Source: Paludibacter jiangxiensis
GTDB taxonomy: Bacteria > Bacteroidota > Bacteroidia > Bacteroidales > Paludibacteraceae
Direction: 5' to 3'
Assembly: GCF_001618385.1 (NCBI RefSeq)
Contig: NZ_BDCR01000003.1
Location: 558,001 to 622,000, forward strand
Length of the DNA stretch: 64,000 nucleotides
In this document: one piece after another, positions 1 through 11,500 of the stretch
Layout of the letters: each line of letters starts with the position of its first letter
How positions within the stretch are numbered: position 1 is the first letter of the stretch
Position numbers and translations under genes: made by a program
The notes under the pieces: generated by a model
Database searches by the model: none
Told to the model about the DNA's origin: nothing
What the model saw: the letters and a program-made list of their open reading frames with translations, nothing else

Positions 1-20
1 TCCGCCCCTTTGACCCCGAC

Positions 21-190
21 TTCCTTTTTGTCTTGCCACAAAAAGGAAGCAAAAAGGTCAAGGCTATGCCCGCTTCGCTCAAAAAACCGGCGCTCGTCAA
101 GCTAAATTGTCCAAACTTGCTCCTTCCTTTCGTCAGGAGCTTCAAACAATGGACAATTTTACGCTTGCCTCTCTGGTTTTTTGGCTCTCC
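21..190. repeat. Imperfect palindromic element at the window edge, probably a dispersed repeat
   Basis: Nested inverted repeats fill this non-coding stretch. A perfect 11-bp hairpin (TTCCTTTTTGT, 21-31, pairing with 38-48) is followed by a larger fold: 81-88 (AAAAAACC) pairs with 175-182, 104-112 (AAATTGTCC) with 151-159, and GCTCC near 118-122 with GGAGC at 136-140. A 61-codon open frame runs through it but resembles no protein. The compact hairpins suggest a dispersed repeat or structured RNA. Copy number cannot be judged from one window. Nothing else is visible between 190 and the mutL stop at 302. Confidence 0.4.
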
Positions 191-301
191 GGACAAGGCC
201 GATCCTAATCTGACGTAGCATCCTTTCGAAATTCAGTGTCTATTATTTGCCAAAATCTCAAATACGTAATCTTTGGTAGCGTCATCACGACACTGCCATT
301 A

Positions 302-2149
302 TCAGAATTTTTTTTCAATCTCTTCGTTGCTCAGCACCACCACAATTTTCTTTCCATCCGGAGTATAATTGGGGTTTGAACAGGCAAACAGCTGCCCCAC
401 CAAATGATCCATTTCTTCAAAAGCCATTGGTTGGCCATAGCCTACCGCAGCCGCTTTGGCCAGTGTAAGGGCTATGTTTTCGTGCAATACCTCTTTCACA
501 TTGGCATCTTTATTTTTGATGCAGTCAATGATACTCTCCACAATAGGAAGAACATCCTTACCTTCGAGTCCGGCCGGAATACCGTTGATTGAGAACGTTT
601 GTTTACCAAACAATGCTATATCAAGACCAACGCACCCCAGTTCGTCAATAGCCGTCTGTAACACAAGGGCATCTGCAGCATTTAGTTCCACTATTTCGGG
701 GAAAAGCAACTGCTGCGAAATACCATGACGACTGTTGAGCTGTTCCATAAACTGCTCGAACAACACACGTACATGGGCTCTTTGCTTATCAATGAGCATT
801 ACGCCTGATTTACCGCCGGTAATGATGTAACGGCCTTTGTACAAAAGGTAATTGCTTGTCTCCGGCAAAGGATCGGACTGATCTATCACTGACGAAAGTA
901 AAGAAGGTACAACCATCGGTTCCATTTCGGCAACCGGAGGTTCGTACGATGGCTGTGATACCGGCTTTTCGAAATCCTGATACAATTTTTCCCAATTCAT
1001 AGGCGGACGGGAATAATTAGGTCGTTCCGAATGAGTCTCGAACGGATTGTAGGCAGGATTCACCTTTATCTGAGGCGGAATAGCAGGACGGCTCCTGTCG
1101 ATTACAGGAATATCGATGGCACCTTCCACATCAAATTCAATGCTTGGTACCGCATTCGACTTGCCGAGCACTTCTTTGATTGCAGCGGTAATAATCGGCC
1201 AGATAGCAGCTTCATTCTCAAATTTGATTTCTGTCTTTGTCGGGTGAATATTCACATCGATGCTACCCGGATCAATATCGAAATAGATGAAATAGTTTGG
1301 TCCTGCATCGTTTGCCAAAAGCCTGTCGTAAGCCTGCATTACCGCTTTGTGAAAATAGGGATGGCGCATATACCGTCCGTTCACAAAGAAATATTGATTG
1401 GCATTTCGCAGGGCAGTTTCTGGCGTCCCCACATAACCCGAGATATTGACTAACGTGGTAGTGGTGTCAATCGGAAGAAGCTGGCGGCTAAAATTATTGT
1501 TTTTGTTACCAAAAATATGCGCAATTCGCTGTCTTCTGTTAGTGGCAGCAAGTTCGTAAATCTCCGTATCGTTGTGTGTTAGCGAAAAATGCAATTCCGG
1601 GTATACCAAGGCAATCCGTATAAATTCCGTGATAATATGCCGGAGCTCGGTTTCGTTCGATTTGAGAAATTTTCTTCGGGCCGGAACGTTAAAAAAGAGA
1701 TTCTTAATAAAAAAAGAAGTCCCTGTCGGACAATTGCCCGGCTGCTGGCTTTCAACCTGCGACCCTGCAATATTGATGAAAGTTCCCAGTTCATCTTCTT
1801 TACGGCGTGTTCTCAATTCGACCTGCGCTACGGCAGCAATAGAAGCGAGCGCCTCTCCCCGAAATCCCATCGTACGCAGGGCAAACAAATCGGCAGCCGA
1901 ACTGATCTTTGAAGTAGCATGACGTTCGAATGCCATACGGGCATCCATTTCTGACATTCCCTTACCATCGTCTGTCACCTGAATCAGTGTTCGTCCTGCA
2001 TCTTTCAAGACCACCTGAATATTGCCGGCGCCTGCATCAATTGCATTCTCCACCAACTCTTTTATCACTGAAGCCGGACGTTGAATTACTTCGCCGGCAG
2101 CAATCTGGTTGGCTACAGAATCAGGCAAAAGGTGAATGATATCGTTCAT
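302..2149 (-). CDS. mutL: DNA mismatch repair protein MutL
   Basis: MutL couples mismatch recognition by MutS to strand removal. The N-terminal GHKL ATPase motifs are all present: ELVENAIDAG (about residues 31-40), DDGKGM, RHATSKI and GFRGEALASI. A central MutL transducer domain follows, then a variable linker rich in Pro and Glu, then the C-terminal dimerisation domain. At 615 residues the length is normal for Bacteroidota. Where endonuclease-type MutL has DQHAxxExxxxE, this protein has DKQRAHVRVLFE, so the metal-binding motif is altered. The start MNDIIHLLPDSVANQIAAGEV is the canonical MutL N-terminus. It appears monocistronic, with a TACCTTTG promoter box about 55 bp upstream. Confidence 0.97.
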   Translation of the reverse strand: MNDIIHLLPDSVANQIAAGEVIQRPASVIKELVENAIDAGAGNIQVVLKDAGRTLIQVTDDGKGMSEMDARMAFERHATSKISSAADLFALRTMGFRGEALASIAAVAQVELRTRRKEDELGTFINIAGSQVESQQPGNCPTGTSFFIKNLFFNVPARRKFLKSNETELRHIITEFIRIALVYPELHFSLTHNDTEIYELAATNRRQRIAHIFGNKNNNFSRQLLPIDTTTTLVNISGYVGTPETALRNANQYFFVNGRYMRHPYFHKAVMQAYDRLLANDAGPNYFIYFDIDPGSIDVNIHPTKTEIKFENEAAIWPIITAAIKEVLGKSNAVPSIEFDVEGAIDIPVIDRSRPAIPPQIKVNPAYNPFETHSERPNYSRPPMNWEKLYQDFEKPVSQPSYEPPVAEMEPMVVPSLLSSVIDQSDPLPETSNYLLYKGRYIITGGKSGVMLIDKQRAHVRVLFEQFMEQLNSRHGISQQLLFPEIVELNAADALVLQTAIDELGCVGLDIALFGKQTFSINGIPAGLEGKDVLPIVESIIDCIKNKDANVKEVLHENIALTLAKAAAVGYGQPMAFEEMDHLVGQLFACSNPNYTPDGKKIVVVLSNEEIEKKF

Positions 2150-2205
2150 TAATCAACTGACAGATAAGTATATTTGTTTCCTCTTCACTTTGTGTAAAGG
2201 TGTTG

Positions 2206-2213
2206 CAAAGGTA
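2206..2213 (-). promoter_or_regulatory. Bacteroidota-type -7 promoter box for mutL
   Basis: On the minus strand this reads TACCTTTG, an exact TAnnTTTG box, about 55 bp upstream of the mutL start. A degenerate -33 element (ATTG, on the plus strand CAAT at 2232-2235) lies 18 bp further upstream. The box match is seen in sequence; promoter function is inferred. Confidence 0.5.
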
Positions 2214-2251
2214 GCTAAAATTTGCATAGAACAATAACCACAGAAGTGGGC

Positions 2252-2287
2252 TAAAAAGAGAAAGGCCGCCATCAAAAATAGCGACCT
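2252..2287 (-). terminator. Rho-independent terminator of the T9SS operon
   Basis: On the minus strand AGGTCGC and GCGGCCT form a stem with one G-T pair, followed by a T-rich tract. It lies 54 bp past the stop of the OmpA-domain gene and before mutL, so it should end the 12085-2341 transcript. Confidence 0.65.
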
Positions 2288-2340
2288 CTACTCCAATTCA
2301 TTAAAAAACCAGACACAATTCTCTTACCTTAAAACTACTT

Positions 2341-4548
2341 CTATTTACATTTTTCGAACAATGTAGCCGGCAACCTATCGACATCTATCACATCACCAGT
2401 CTTGTAGCCCGACGCATCGAATCCTTGCGGCACATCGGTAGACTGACCAACCAACACTTTAATTTCCGTACGACGGTTAACCTGATGAGCTACTTCGCTA
2501 CAAGGAACACAGTCGGCGCATTTGTTCAGCAAATGATGCTCTCCATACCCTTTGGCAATAATCCTGGTCGGATCAATACCTTTTGAAACGATATATGCAA
2601 CCGCCGATTCAGCCCTTCGTTGAGACAAAGCGTCGTTATACGAGAAAGATCCCCGGGAATCGGTATGCGAACCCAACTCTACCTTGATCGGATAAGATTT
2701 CAGGATAGCAACCAAACTATCGAGTATAGGACAGGCATCAGCTCGAATATTCCATTTGTCGAAGTCGTAATGTATATTGCTCAACCTCCATTTGAAGTTC
2801 TGCGGAAATTTATCCAGCAAGAGATCATGTGGAGCCATCTGTTCCAACCCTTCAGATGACTTATCTATAGATGTTTTCATCTCCAGACAATCTTTTCCAT
2901 AACCTTTTTCCGTTCCCAGAATCACCACATCACAACTCTTATTGACAATATAGGCGTATTTTCCGGCTTTATTAGTCTTGGCTACGTAAACTTTGTTTTC
3001 GCTTTTATCCCATAGAAACACCGTTGCTCCCCTGAGTAACTCCATCGTTTGGCGATCTCGCACAAAACCCGCAAGTGTTTTGTTTTCATTAGCAAGCTCT
3101 ACTCTGAGACCTTCTTTTTCATTATAACGAGCCGAATAAATATTATCTTCGCTGCTAACCCTGTCGGAAGTAAAATAACCCAGCTTTCCATCCGGAGCCT
3201 GAGTCCACCCAAAATCATCGCTGGTACTGTTGACCGGAGATGGCATATGTTCAGGAATGCCAACACCCATGATAGCATCTTCCAGTTTGACCCGATAGAT
3301 ATCCAGGCCTCCCAGGCCTTCCTTGCCATCGCTGCTGTAATACAGGTAACCATCAGCGGAGATAGACGGAAAAACCTCGTTACCGGGTGTATTCACCTTC
3401 CCAGGGATCACGAAGGGTTCTATCCAATGTTTATTTCTGTCTGAGCGTTTACTAAAATAGAGATCATATCGTCCGGGACCACCTTTTTTGTCACTGCTGA
3501 AAACCAAAATCGTACCATCTTTATTAATGGCCGGATGCATCACAGAGTAACTCTTCGGATCGCCAAAAGGCAATGCTTTTACATGCTTGATGGCATTATC
3601 ACTGTAGCGACCCTCCATCAGGCGAATGCGGTTCACTCCATGCTTATCCGGTTTGTTATAGTTAGCCGAAAAATAAACTATCCCCGCATCGTCAATGGAG
3701 AGCCCACCCGAATTATAATGAAGTTTATCCAAGCCAGAAATCAATGTTCCTGAAAATACCTTATCCGCCTGGATGTATTCAGCTTTCAGGTATGCGCTCC
3801 TTGTCCGGACTGATGCATCGACATCGCTACCTGAAAAGACTCCCGACAAACGTTTTATTTTCGATTGCAACATTTTTATTGTTTTTGCCTTAGACACCTG
3901 CTCCGGAGACGGTACCGTTCCCTGAGCCTGCAATTGAGCAACAGGAACCTGCCACAGGCGGGAGTAGTAACCACCGTCCCAACCAAAAGCTTTCTCCTTT
4001 GTTGCCATAGGTCGGTTACTACTGAATAATAACTCTTGATCGTACAGATAAGGACAGAATTCACGATAGGCACTGTTCATTGTCAGGTAACTAACACTCC
4101 ATAGCAACGTGTCTCCTTTGGCCATTAGCAACCTTTCCGGACGATAAGCTTTGATTTTATCAGCAAAGCTCGGCAGACCCGACAGCCATTTAGTGGCATT
4201 TTCGTAGTCGCCCCGGCGAGCGTAGAGCTCCCCAATGCGGAACTGCTCCTGAGCAGTAGAGGTTCCTTTTCCATTCGGATAAAGTTTGGTATATACCCGC
4301 AGAGCCTCCGGATAGTTACGCATCTGCCAGTAACTGTCGGCAAGGCGTTGTAATACGCCCGGACTGGCTGTCGCTCCCTGACTCAGATATGCTTCATAAT
4401 ATTCAGCGGCCATTGAGAACTTCAGTCCCCGGTAAGCTAAATCTGCTTTCTGAAGTTGTCCCGGAGTTTGACCGTTCACATAAGACACTCCCAACAAAAA
4501 AAAGAGGAACAGTACCAATTTACCACTCTTTGTTATGATATTTTGCAT
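2341..4548 (-). CDS. PorE-like T9SS-associated protein: TPR, WD40-like propeller, carboxypeptidase-regulatory and OmpA domains
   Basis: This 735-residue periplasmic protein begins with a signal peptide (hydrophobic VLFLFFLLGVSYVNG). TPR-like helices follow at about 30-140, then PD40/WD40-like propeller blades at about 160-470 (for example VFSSDKKGGPGRYDLYFS and YYSSDGKEGLGGLDIY). A CNA-B/carboxypeptidase-regulatory fold lies at about 490-560, and a C-terminal OmpA peptidoglycan-binding domain includes the stretch ELGSHTDSRGSFSYNDALSQ. This is the architecture of PorE in Porphyromonas gingivalis, proposed to anchor the T9SS PorP side to peptidoglycan. Paralogues of this type often sit beside PorP/SprF genes, so it may serve the adjacent adhesin rather than be the housekeeping PorE. 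It is the last gene of the operon, 37 bp after PorP/SprF. Confidence 0.85.
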   Translation of the reverse strand: MQNIITKSGKLVLFLFFLLGVSYVNGQTPGQLQKADLAYRGLKFSMAAEYYEAYLSQGATASPGVLQRLADSYWQMRNYPEALRVYTKLYPNGKGTSTAQEQFRIGELYARRGDYENATKWLSGLPSFADKIKAYRPERLLMAKGDTLLWSVSYLTMNSAYREFCPYLYDQELLFSSNRPMATKEKAFGWDGGYYSRLWQVPVAQLQAQGTVPSPEQVSKAKTIKMLQSKIKRLSGVFSGSDVDASVRTRSAYLKAEYIQADKVFSGTLISGLDKLHYNSGGLSIDDAGIVYFSANYNKPDKHGVNRIRLMEGRYSDNAIKHVKALPFGDPKSYSVMHPAINKDGTILVFSSDKKGGPGRYDLYFSKRSDRNKHWIEPFVIPGKVNTPGNEVFPSISADGYLYYSSDGKEGLGGLDIYRVKLEDAIMGVGIPEHMPSPVNSTSDDFGWTQAPDGKLGYFTSDRVSSEDNIYSARYNEKEGLRVELANENKTLAGFVRDRQTMELLRGATVFLWDKSENKVYVAKTNKAGKYAYIVNKSCDVVILGTEKGYGKDCLEMKTSIDKSSEGLEQMAPHDLLLDKFPQNFKWRLSNIHYDFDKWNIRADACPILDSLVAILKSYPIKVELGSHTDSRGSFSYNDALSQRRAESAVAYIVSKGIDPTRIIAKGYGEHHLLNKCADCVPCSEVAHQVNRRTEIKVLVGQSTDVPQGFDASGYKTGDVIDVDRLPATLFEKCK

Positions 4549-4585
4549 ACGAACTGTATATTATGGTTACTTTATTTGGTTAATA

Positions 4586-5551
4586 TCAATAATAACGGGG
4601 AGAAAGAATCAACCCGTTATGGTCGCTCTTGAGTTCAAGTCGCAGCATGATCTCGTGGGTTCCCCGGTTGTAATTCTTCAAATCAGACAACGTGTAGTCG
4701 TAAGCATATCCCAGTCGCAGCTCCGGCAACAACTGAAACTCGATGGAACCTACCAGGGCATCTCCAGTACGGTAGCTCACCCCTATCCCCAGCACATTCT
4801 GAAACCAGGCATTCATACTGAAGTCACATTGTAAGGGCGCACCTTTAACCACCTTGAGTAATGCTGATGGTTTAAGTTTTACGTTGTCACTCATATCAAA
4901 CGTATAACCTCCTGTCAGAAAATAGTGATTATTGGCTCCAAAATTATTCTGATTAAGATAATTAATCGCATGAATCTTGGTATGAAGCAGAGCCGGAACT
5001 GATAAACCCATGTACCAATACTCCGAAGCATACAAAATACCAAATCCCGCTGTAGGAAGCCACCCGTTCACATCATCCTGAAAAACAGGGTCACCACCCC
5101 TAATGGTACTCACTTCACTATAATTGGCCCGATAATTGAGAACGCCCCCGCTTAATCCGAAGGCCAGAAAAGAGTTATCGAAGGGTACATGATAAGAGTA
5201 AAAGGCCTGCACACCGGTGGTTTTTTCTATACCCAAACGGTCTTCATACAACTGAAGGCCGTAACCCACATTACTATCCTCGTTGCGACGATCCCATGAA
5301 ACGGTTCCCGTTTTGGGCGCTCCGTCAAATCCGACCCACTGGTTACGGTAAAGAACCGTAATATTGTCCGAGGCACGGTTACCCGCATATGCCGGATTGA
5401 TATTCAACATATTGAACATATACTGAGAATACATGGGCTCCTGCTGTGCATGAAGAGTGCCCGTTAATGTAAGTGCGCTCAAAACAAGAAAAAGCGTCTT
5501 CCTGCGTAAAAGAACTGATAACTGATAAATTACCTTTTTAGCCGATGACAT
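4586..5551 (-). CDS. Type IX secretion system membrane protein, PorP/SprF family
   Basis: This 321-residue outer-membrane beta-barrel protein has a signal peptide ending in LHAQ. The N-terminal block QQEPMYSQYMFNMLNINPAYAG is the family signature (a QyMFNp..iNPAYAG-type motif). The rest alternates strands typical of the barrel and ends in an aromatic residue (PRYY). In Flavobacterium johnsoniae, SprF-type proteins are required for secretion or attachment of type-B CTD proteins encoded next to them (established knowledge). The direct upstream neighbour here is such a protein, 45 bp away, so the two probably form a dedicated pair. Confidence 0.92.
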   Translation of the reverse strand: MSSAKKVIYQLSVLLRRKTLFLVLSALTLTGTLHAQQEPMYSQYMFNMLNINPAYAGNRASDNITVLYRNQWVGFDGAPKTGTVSWDRRNEDSNVGYGLQLYEDRLGIEKTTGVQAFYSYHVPFDNSFLAFGLSGGVLNYRANYSEVSTIRGGDPVFQDDVNGWLPTAGFGILYASEYWYMGLSVPALLHTKIHAINYLNQNNFGANNHYFLTGGYTFDMSDNVKLKPSALLKVVKGAPLQCDFSMNAWFQNVLGIGVSYRTGDALVGSIEFQLLPELRLGYAYDYTLSDLKNYNRGTHEIMLRLELKSDHNGLILSPRYY

Positions 5552-5596
5552 GTTTATTTGGTTTTATAAAGTGCTTAAAATTGGACGGATTATGAA

Positions 5597-8500
5597 TTAA
5601 CGACGTAGCGTAACAGATCCTTTGATTTTCTTAACCTCCGAGGTCTTTTTATTTGTCGTTGTCACAATGTAAAAGTAGGTACCTTCCGGAAGATCTTTTC
5701 CCAAAAGATTATCCGCACCCTTGCCATCCCAATCGTCATGGTAGTCCGTACTGCGATAAACCCTGTTACCCCAACGGTTAAACACCTCGACTTCCAGAGT
5801 GACGTTGCCCGAATGAACAATCTCAAAAGTATCATTATACATGTCTTTGTTCGGTGAAAAGCCTTCCGGAATATGCAGTTCTACTTCAGGTATGAAAGTA
5901 ATTGTCGTACGCGGACTGCTCGGGCTCGCCTCAGTATTTAATGGATCGTCCGACTGGGCATCCTTTATTTGACCCGTACTATTTGAAAAGCCTTCAAACA
6001 AAGCCTGATTATATACGTTACCTATGAAATTATGAGAATATACCTGTACTTCTATAACAATCGAATCTTTAGATAACGGAGCAAGATAACTACCGGACAA
6101 TAGCGTAGACATTGAATTTAACCCATCATACAGGCCATTAGCCTTTAAATTACCGGATGCCGTAATATTTGTCACCTTGAAGCTTTCTCCATGAGTAAAG
6201 ACTTTTGAAAGGTCATCTTCCACCTGAATATTATCCACGATGATATTTTGAAGATTGGTCAGTGAGATAGTATACTTCCAGATAAACGACCCATCACTGG
6301 TCTGTTGGGGCTTAGTGGATTGCTTTATAATCAAAAGTTTTTCAGATAATGGAGTAACTGTGATCGACATCGTAGCTGTCGACTGGTCGCCGTCTACATC
6401 CGTCAGCGTATATACAAACGTATCCGTTCCGTGATAGTTAGGTGTTGGAATATAAATATATGTTCCATCCGCATTCAGAGTTACCGTTCCATGTGACGGA
6501 TTTTTGTTCACACTCCAGACATTACCTCCATCTCCACTAGGAGTATCATTCCCGGCCACAGTTCCCGACACAGATGTACATTCTACGACACTCACCGCAT
6601 CGTCCTTAGCAACGGGAACATCATTCACTGATGTAATAGTAACCGTAACGGTGGCGGTAGCTGTGCCTCCGTTTCCATCGCTAACTGTAACCGTAAAACT
6701 ATCATTTCCATTATAATCTTTTGCCGGAATATAGGTATAAGTTCCATCCGGATTGACAGTTACCGTTCCATGAGATGATGCTATTCCTACGGCAAAGGAC
6801 AGCACATCACCATCCACATCGGTTGCAGTAGCGGTACCAGTTACTGAAGTATCCTCCTGCGTCGTAACCGGCGTTACCGTAATAACAGGATCGTCATTTA
6901 CCGAAACAATCGTTATCAAAACAGTTGCAGTAGCAGTCCCTCCGTTCCCATCGCTAACACTTACCATAAAACTGTCGGCGCCATGATAATCCGTTGCAGG
7001 GGTGTAGGTATATGTACCGTCGGTATTAAATACTACAGTTCCATGTAAAGGATCGCTGTCTTTTGTAAAAATCAACGCATCCCCGTCTACGTCCGTAGCG
7101 GTCACATTGCCATTTGCCGGAATATCTTCCTGCGTCGTGACCGGTGTTGCAGTAAGAACCGGAGCATCATTTACCGGAGTTATAATAACTGTAACAGTGG
7201 CGGAAGCTGCGCCTCCATTCCCATCACTAACACTGATCGTAAAGTTATCGTCTCCGTTATAATCTTTTGCCGGAGTATAAACATAAGAACCATCTGAATG
7301 AACATCTACCGTTCCATGAGAAGGATCACTTCCTTTGGAGAAGGTCAATGCGTCTCCATCCACATCTGTTGCTGTAGCAGTACCATTTACTGAGGTATCC
7401 TCCTGCGTCGTAACCGGCGTTACCGTAATAACAGGATCGTCATTTACTGAGATTACTGTTATCGAAACCGTCCCGGTAGCAGTGCCTCCGTTCCCATCGC
7501 TAACACTTACCGTGAAACTGTCGTCTCCATGATAATCCGTTGCCGGGGTGTAGGTATATGTACCGTCAGAATTAAATACCAAAGTACCATGTGATGGATC
7601 ACTGTCTTTCGAGAAAGTGAGGGCATCCCCATCTACATCCGTAGCAGTTACACTGCCATTCAAAGGTATGTCTTCCTGCGTAGTAACCGGTGTTGCGATA
7701 AGAACCGGGGCGTCATTCACCGGAGTTATAGTAACTGTAACGGTGGCTGATGCAGTGCCTCCATTCCCATCACTAACACTGATCGTAAAGTTATCGTCAC
7801 CGTTATAATCTTTTGCCGGAGTATAAGTATAAGAGCCATCTGAGTGGACATCTACCGTTCCATGTACAGGATCACTTCCTTTGGAGAAGGTCAATGCGTC
7901 TCCATCCACATCGGTTGCTGTAGCGGTGCCATTTACAGGGGTATCCTCCTGTGTTGTAACCGGTGTTACCGTAATGACAGGATCGTCATTTACCGCAATA
8001 ACGGTAAGATTTAGAGTTCCGACCGCAGTACCTCCGTTCCCATCAACCACTGTATAAGTAACTGAAGGCACAGCGCCATTATAATCTTTATCGGGAGTAA
8101 GAGTAAAATCTCCGTTGGCATTTAAGATAAATGTACCTTTCCCCGAAATAACCACTGCCGTTCCTGGCAAATAATTTGTCCCATCCATGGTAAAGCCGGT
8201 AACCGTAAGAACATCCCCGTCGACATCGGTTGCGCCCGCCATGACTGTGCTCACCAATGGAGTATCTTCAGGTGTGGACACTGACAACAGCGTAGTTACC
8301 GGATCATCATTTACCGGAGTAATAGTAACCGTAACGGTGCCAGAAGCTACGCCTCCATTCCCATCGCTAACACTGATCATAAAGGTATCGTCACCGTTAT
8401 AATCTTTTGCAGGAGTATAAGTATAAGAGCCATCTGAATGGACATCTACCGTTCCATGTGATGGATCACTTCCTTTAGAGAAGGTCAGTGCGTCTCCATC

Positions 8501-11500
8501 CACATCGGTTGCTGTAGCGGTGCCACTTACAGGGGTATCCTCCTGCGTCGTAACCGGTGTTACCGTAATAACCGGATCGTCATTTACAGAGATTACTGTT
8601 ATCGAAACCGTTCCGGTGGCAGTACCTCCATTGCCATCACTAACACTTACCGTAAAACTGTCGTCGCCATGATAATCCGTCGCTGGGGTGTAAGTATATG
8701 TGCCGTCAGAATTAAATACTAAAGTACCATGTGATGGATCACTGTCTTTCGAGTAGGTGAGGGCATCTCCGTCTACATCGGTAGCGATTACACTGGCATT
8801 CAAAGGTATATCTTCCTGAGTGGTAACCAGTGTTGCAGCAAGAACAGGATCATCATTTACCGGAGTAATAGTAACCGTAACAGTGCCGGTGGCGGTGCCT
8901 CCGTTCCCATCGCTAACACTGATCATAAAACTGTCGTCGCCGTTATAATCTTTTGCAGGGGTATAAGTATAAGAGCCATCTGAGTGGACATCTACCGTTC
9001 CATGTGATGGATCACTTCCTTTGGAGAAAGTCAATGCGTCTCCATCCACATCGGTTGCAGTGACAGTGCCACTTACAGGGGTATCCTCCTGCGTCGTAAC
9101 CGGTGTTACCGTAATGACCGGATCGTCATTTACTGAGATTACTGTTATCGAAACCGTTCCGGTAGCAGTACCTCCATTGCCATCACTGACACTCACAGTG
9201 AAACTATCGTCGCCATGATAATCCGTTGCAGGGGTGTAAGTGTATGTGCCGTCAGAATTAAATACCAAAGTACCATGTGATGGATCGCTGTCTTTCGAGT
9301 AGGTGAGGGCATCTCCATCTACATCGGTAGCGGTTACACTGCCATTCAAAGGTGTATCTTCCTGCGTCGTAACCGGTGTATCCGAAAGAACCGGTGCGTC
9401 ATTCACCGGAGTAATAGTAACTGTAACGGTGGCAGAAGCTACGCCTCCATTTCCATCACTAACGCTGATCGTAAAGCTGTCGTCCCCGTTATAATCTTTT
9501 ACCGGAGTGTACGTGTATGTTCCATCTGAATGAACATCTACCGTTCCATGAGATGGTGCTGTCCCTACGGCAAAGGTCAATACATCGCCATCCACATCGG
9601 TTGCTGTGGCGGTTCCATTTACTGGGGTATCTTCCGGTGTTGTGACTGGTGTTACCGTAATGACCGGATCGTCATTTACTGAAATTACTGTTATCGAAAC
9701 CGTTCCGGTAGCAGTACCTCCGTTGCCATCGCTAACGCTTACTGTGAAACTGTCGGCGCCATGATAATCCTGCGCCGGAGTGTAGGTATATGTGCCGTCA
9801 GAATTAAATACCAAAGTACCATGTGATGGATCGCTGTCTTTCGAGTAGGTGAGGGCATCTCCATCTACATCGGTAGCGGTTACACTACCATTCAAAGGTG
9901 TATCTTCCTGCGTCGTAACCGGTGTATCCGAAAGAACCGGTGCGTCATTCACCGGAGTAATAGTAACTGTAACGGTGGCAGAAGCTACGCCTCCATTTCC
10001 ATCACTAACGCTGATCGTAAAGCTGTCGTCCCCGTTATAATCTTTTACCGGAGTGTACGTGTATGTTCCATCTGAATGAACATCTACCGTTCCATGAGAT
10101 GGATCACTTCCTTTGGAGAAGGTCAACGCGTCTCCATCCACATCCGTAGCAGTAGCGGTACCATTTACAGGGGTATCCTCCTGCGTCGTAACCGGTGTTA
10201 CCGTAATAACCGGATCGTCATTTACTGAGATTACTGTTATCGAAACCGTTCCGGTTGCAGTACCTCCATTTCCATCACTGACATTGACCGTAAAACTGTC
10301 GGCGCCATGATAATCCTGCGCCGGGGTGTAGGTATATGTGCCGTCGGAATTAAATACTACTGTACCATGTAAAGGATCACTATCTTTTGTGATAGTCAAC
10401 ACATCTCCATCTACGTCTGTAGCCGTTACGCTGCCGTTAACAGAGGTATCTTCGTCTGTGGTTACTGATGGTGCTGTAAGAACCGGATTATCATTTACCG
10501 AAGTAATAGTGACTGTTACCGTGGCGGTGACGGTACCTCCGTTTCCATCGCTTACACTTACCGTGAAGCTATCATCGCCATGATAATCTTGTGCCGGAGT
10601 ATACGTATATGTTCCATCTGGGTTAAAAACCACCATACCATGAATAGGATCGCTATCTTTTGTGATGGTCAACACATCGCCATCTACGTCTGTAGCCGTT
10701 ACGCTGCCGTTAACAGGAATATCTTCCGGTGTTGTGATTGGCGTCGCTGTGAGGACCGGATCGTCATTTACCGGAGTAATAGTAACTGTTACCGTTGCTG
10801 TAGCTGTTCCACCGTTGCCATCGCTAACAATAATCGTAAAACTATCGTCTCCGTTATAATCTTTTGCCGGAGAATAAGAATAAGAGCCATCTGAATTTAC
10901 CACCGCCGTTCCATGAGCAGGAGCTGTTCCTAGTGCAAAGGTCAATACATCTCCATCCACATCGGTTGCAGTGGCAGTTCCGTTTACAGGAGTGTCTTCT
11001 GGTGTCGTAACTGGTGTTGCGGTAATAACAGGTGCATCATTTACCGATGTAATAGTAATTGTAACCGTTGCGGTAGCCGTACCTCCATTACCATCGCTAA
11101 CGCTTACCGTGAAACTATCATCACCATAATAATCCTGCGCCGGAGTGTACGCGTATGTCCCATCAGGATTAAATACTACAGTACCATGTAAAGGATCACT
11201 ATCTTTTGTGATGGTCAACACATCTCCATCTACATCCGTCGCGGTTACGCTACCGTTAACAGGCGTATCTTCCTGCGTCGTGACTGGTGTTGCAGTCAGA
11301 ACAGGATCGTCGTTCACCGGAAGAACCGTCACAACAATTTTTACGGTTGAGATACCCCCGTTACCATCATTGACTGTAATAGTAAAACTATCTTTTCCAT
11401 TAAAATCTTTATCCGGAGTATAAAGGTAATCTCCATTAGAGTTCACTATAAGTGCTCCATGTAAAGGACTAATACCCTTACTAAAAGTCATATTATCACC

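Noticed and set aside
33-218. 61-codon open frame on the plus strand
   Set aside because: It runs through the palindromic element and its product is low in typical protein features; better explained as repeat DNA.
6504-11423. A series of 60-100-codon plus-strand frames within the adhesin gene
   Set aside because: They repeat with the module period and are antisense shadows of the repeat array.
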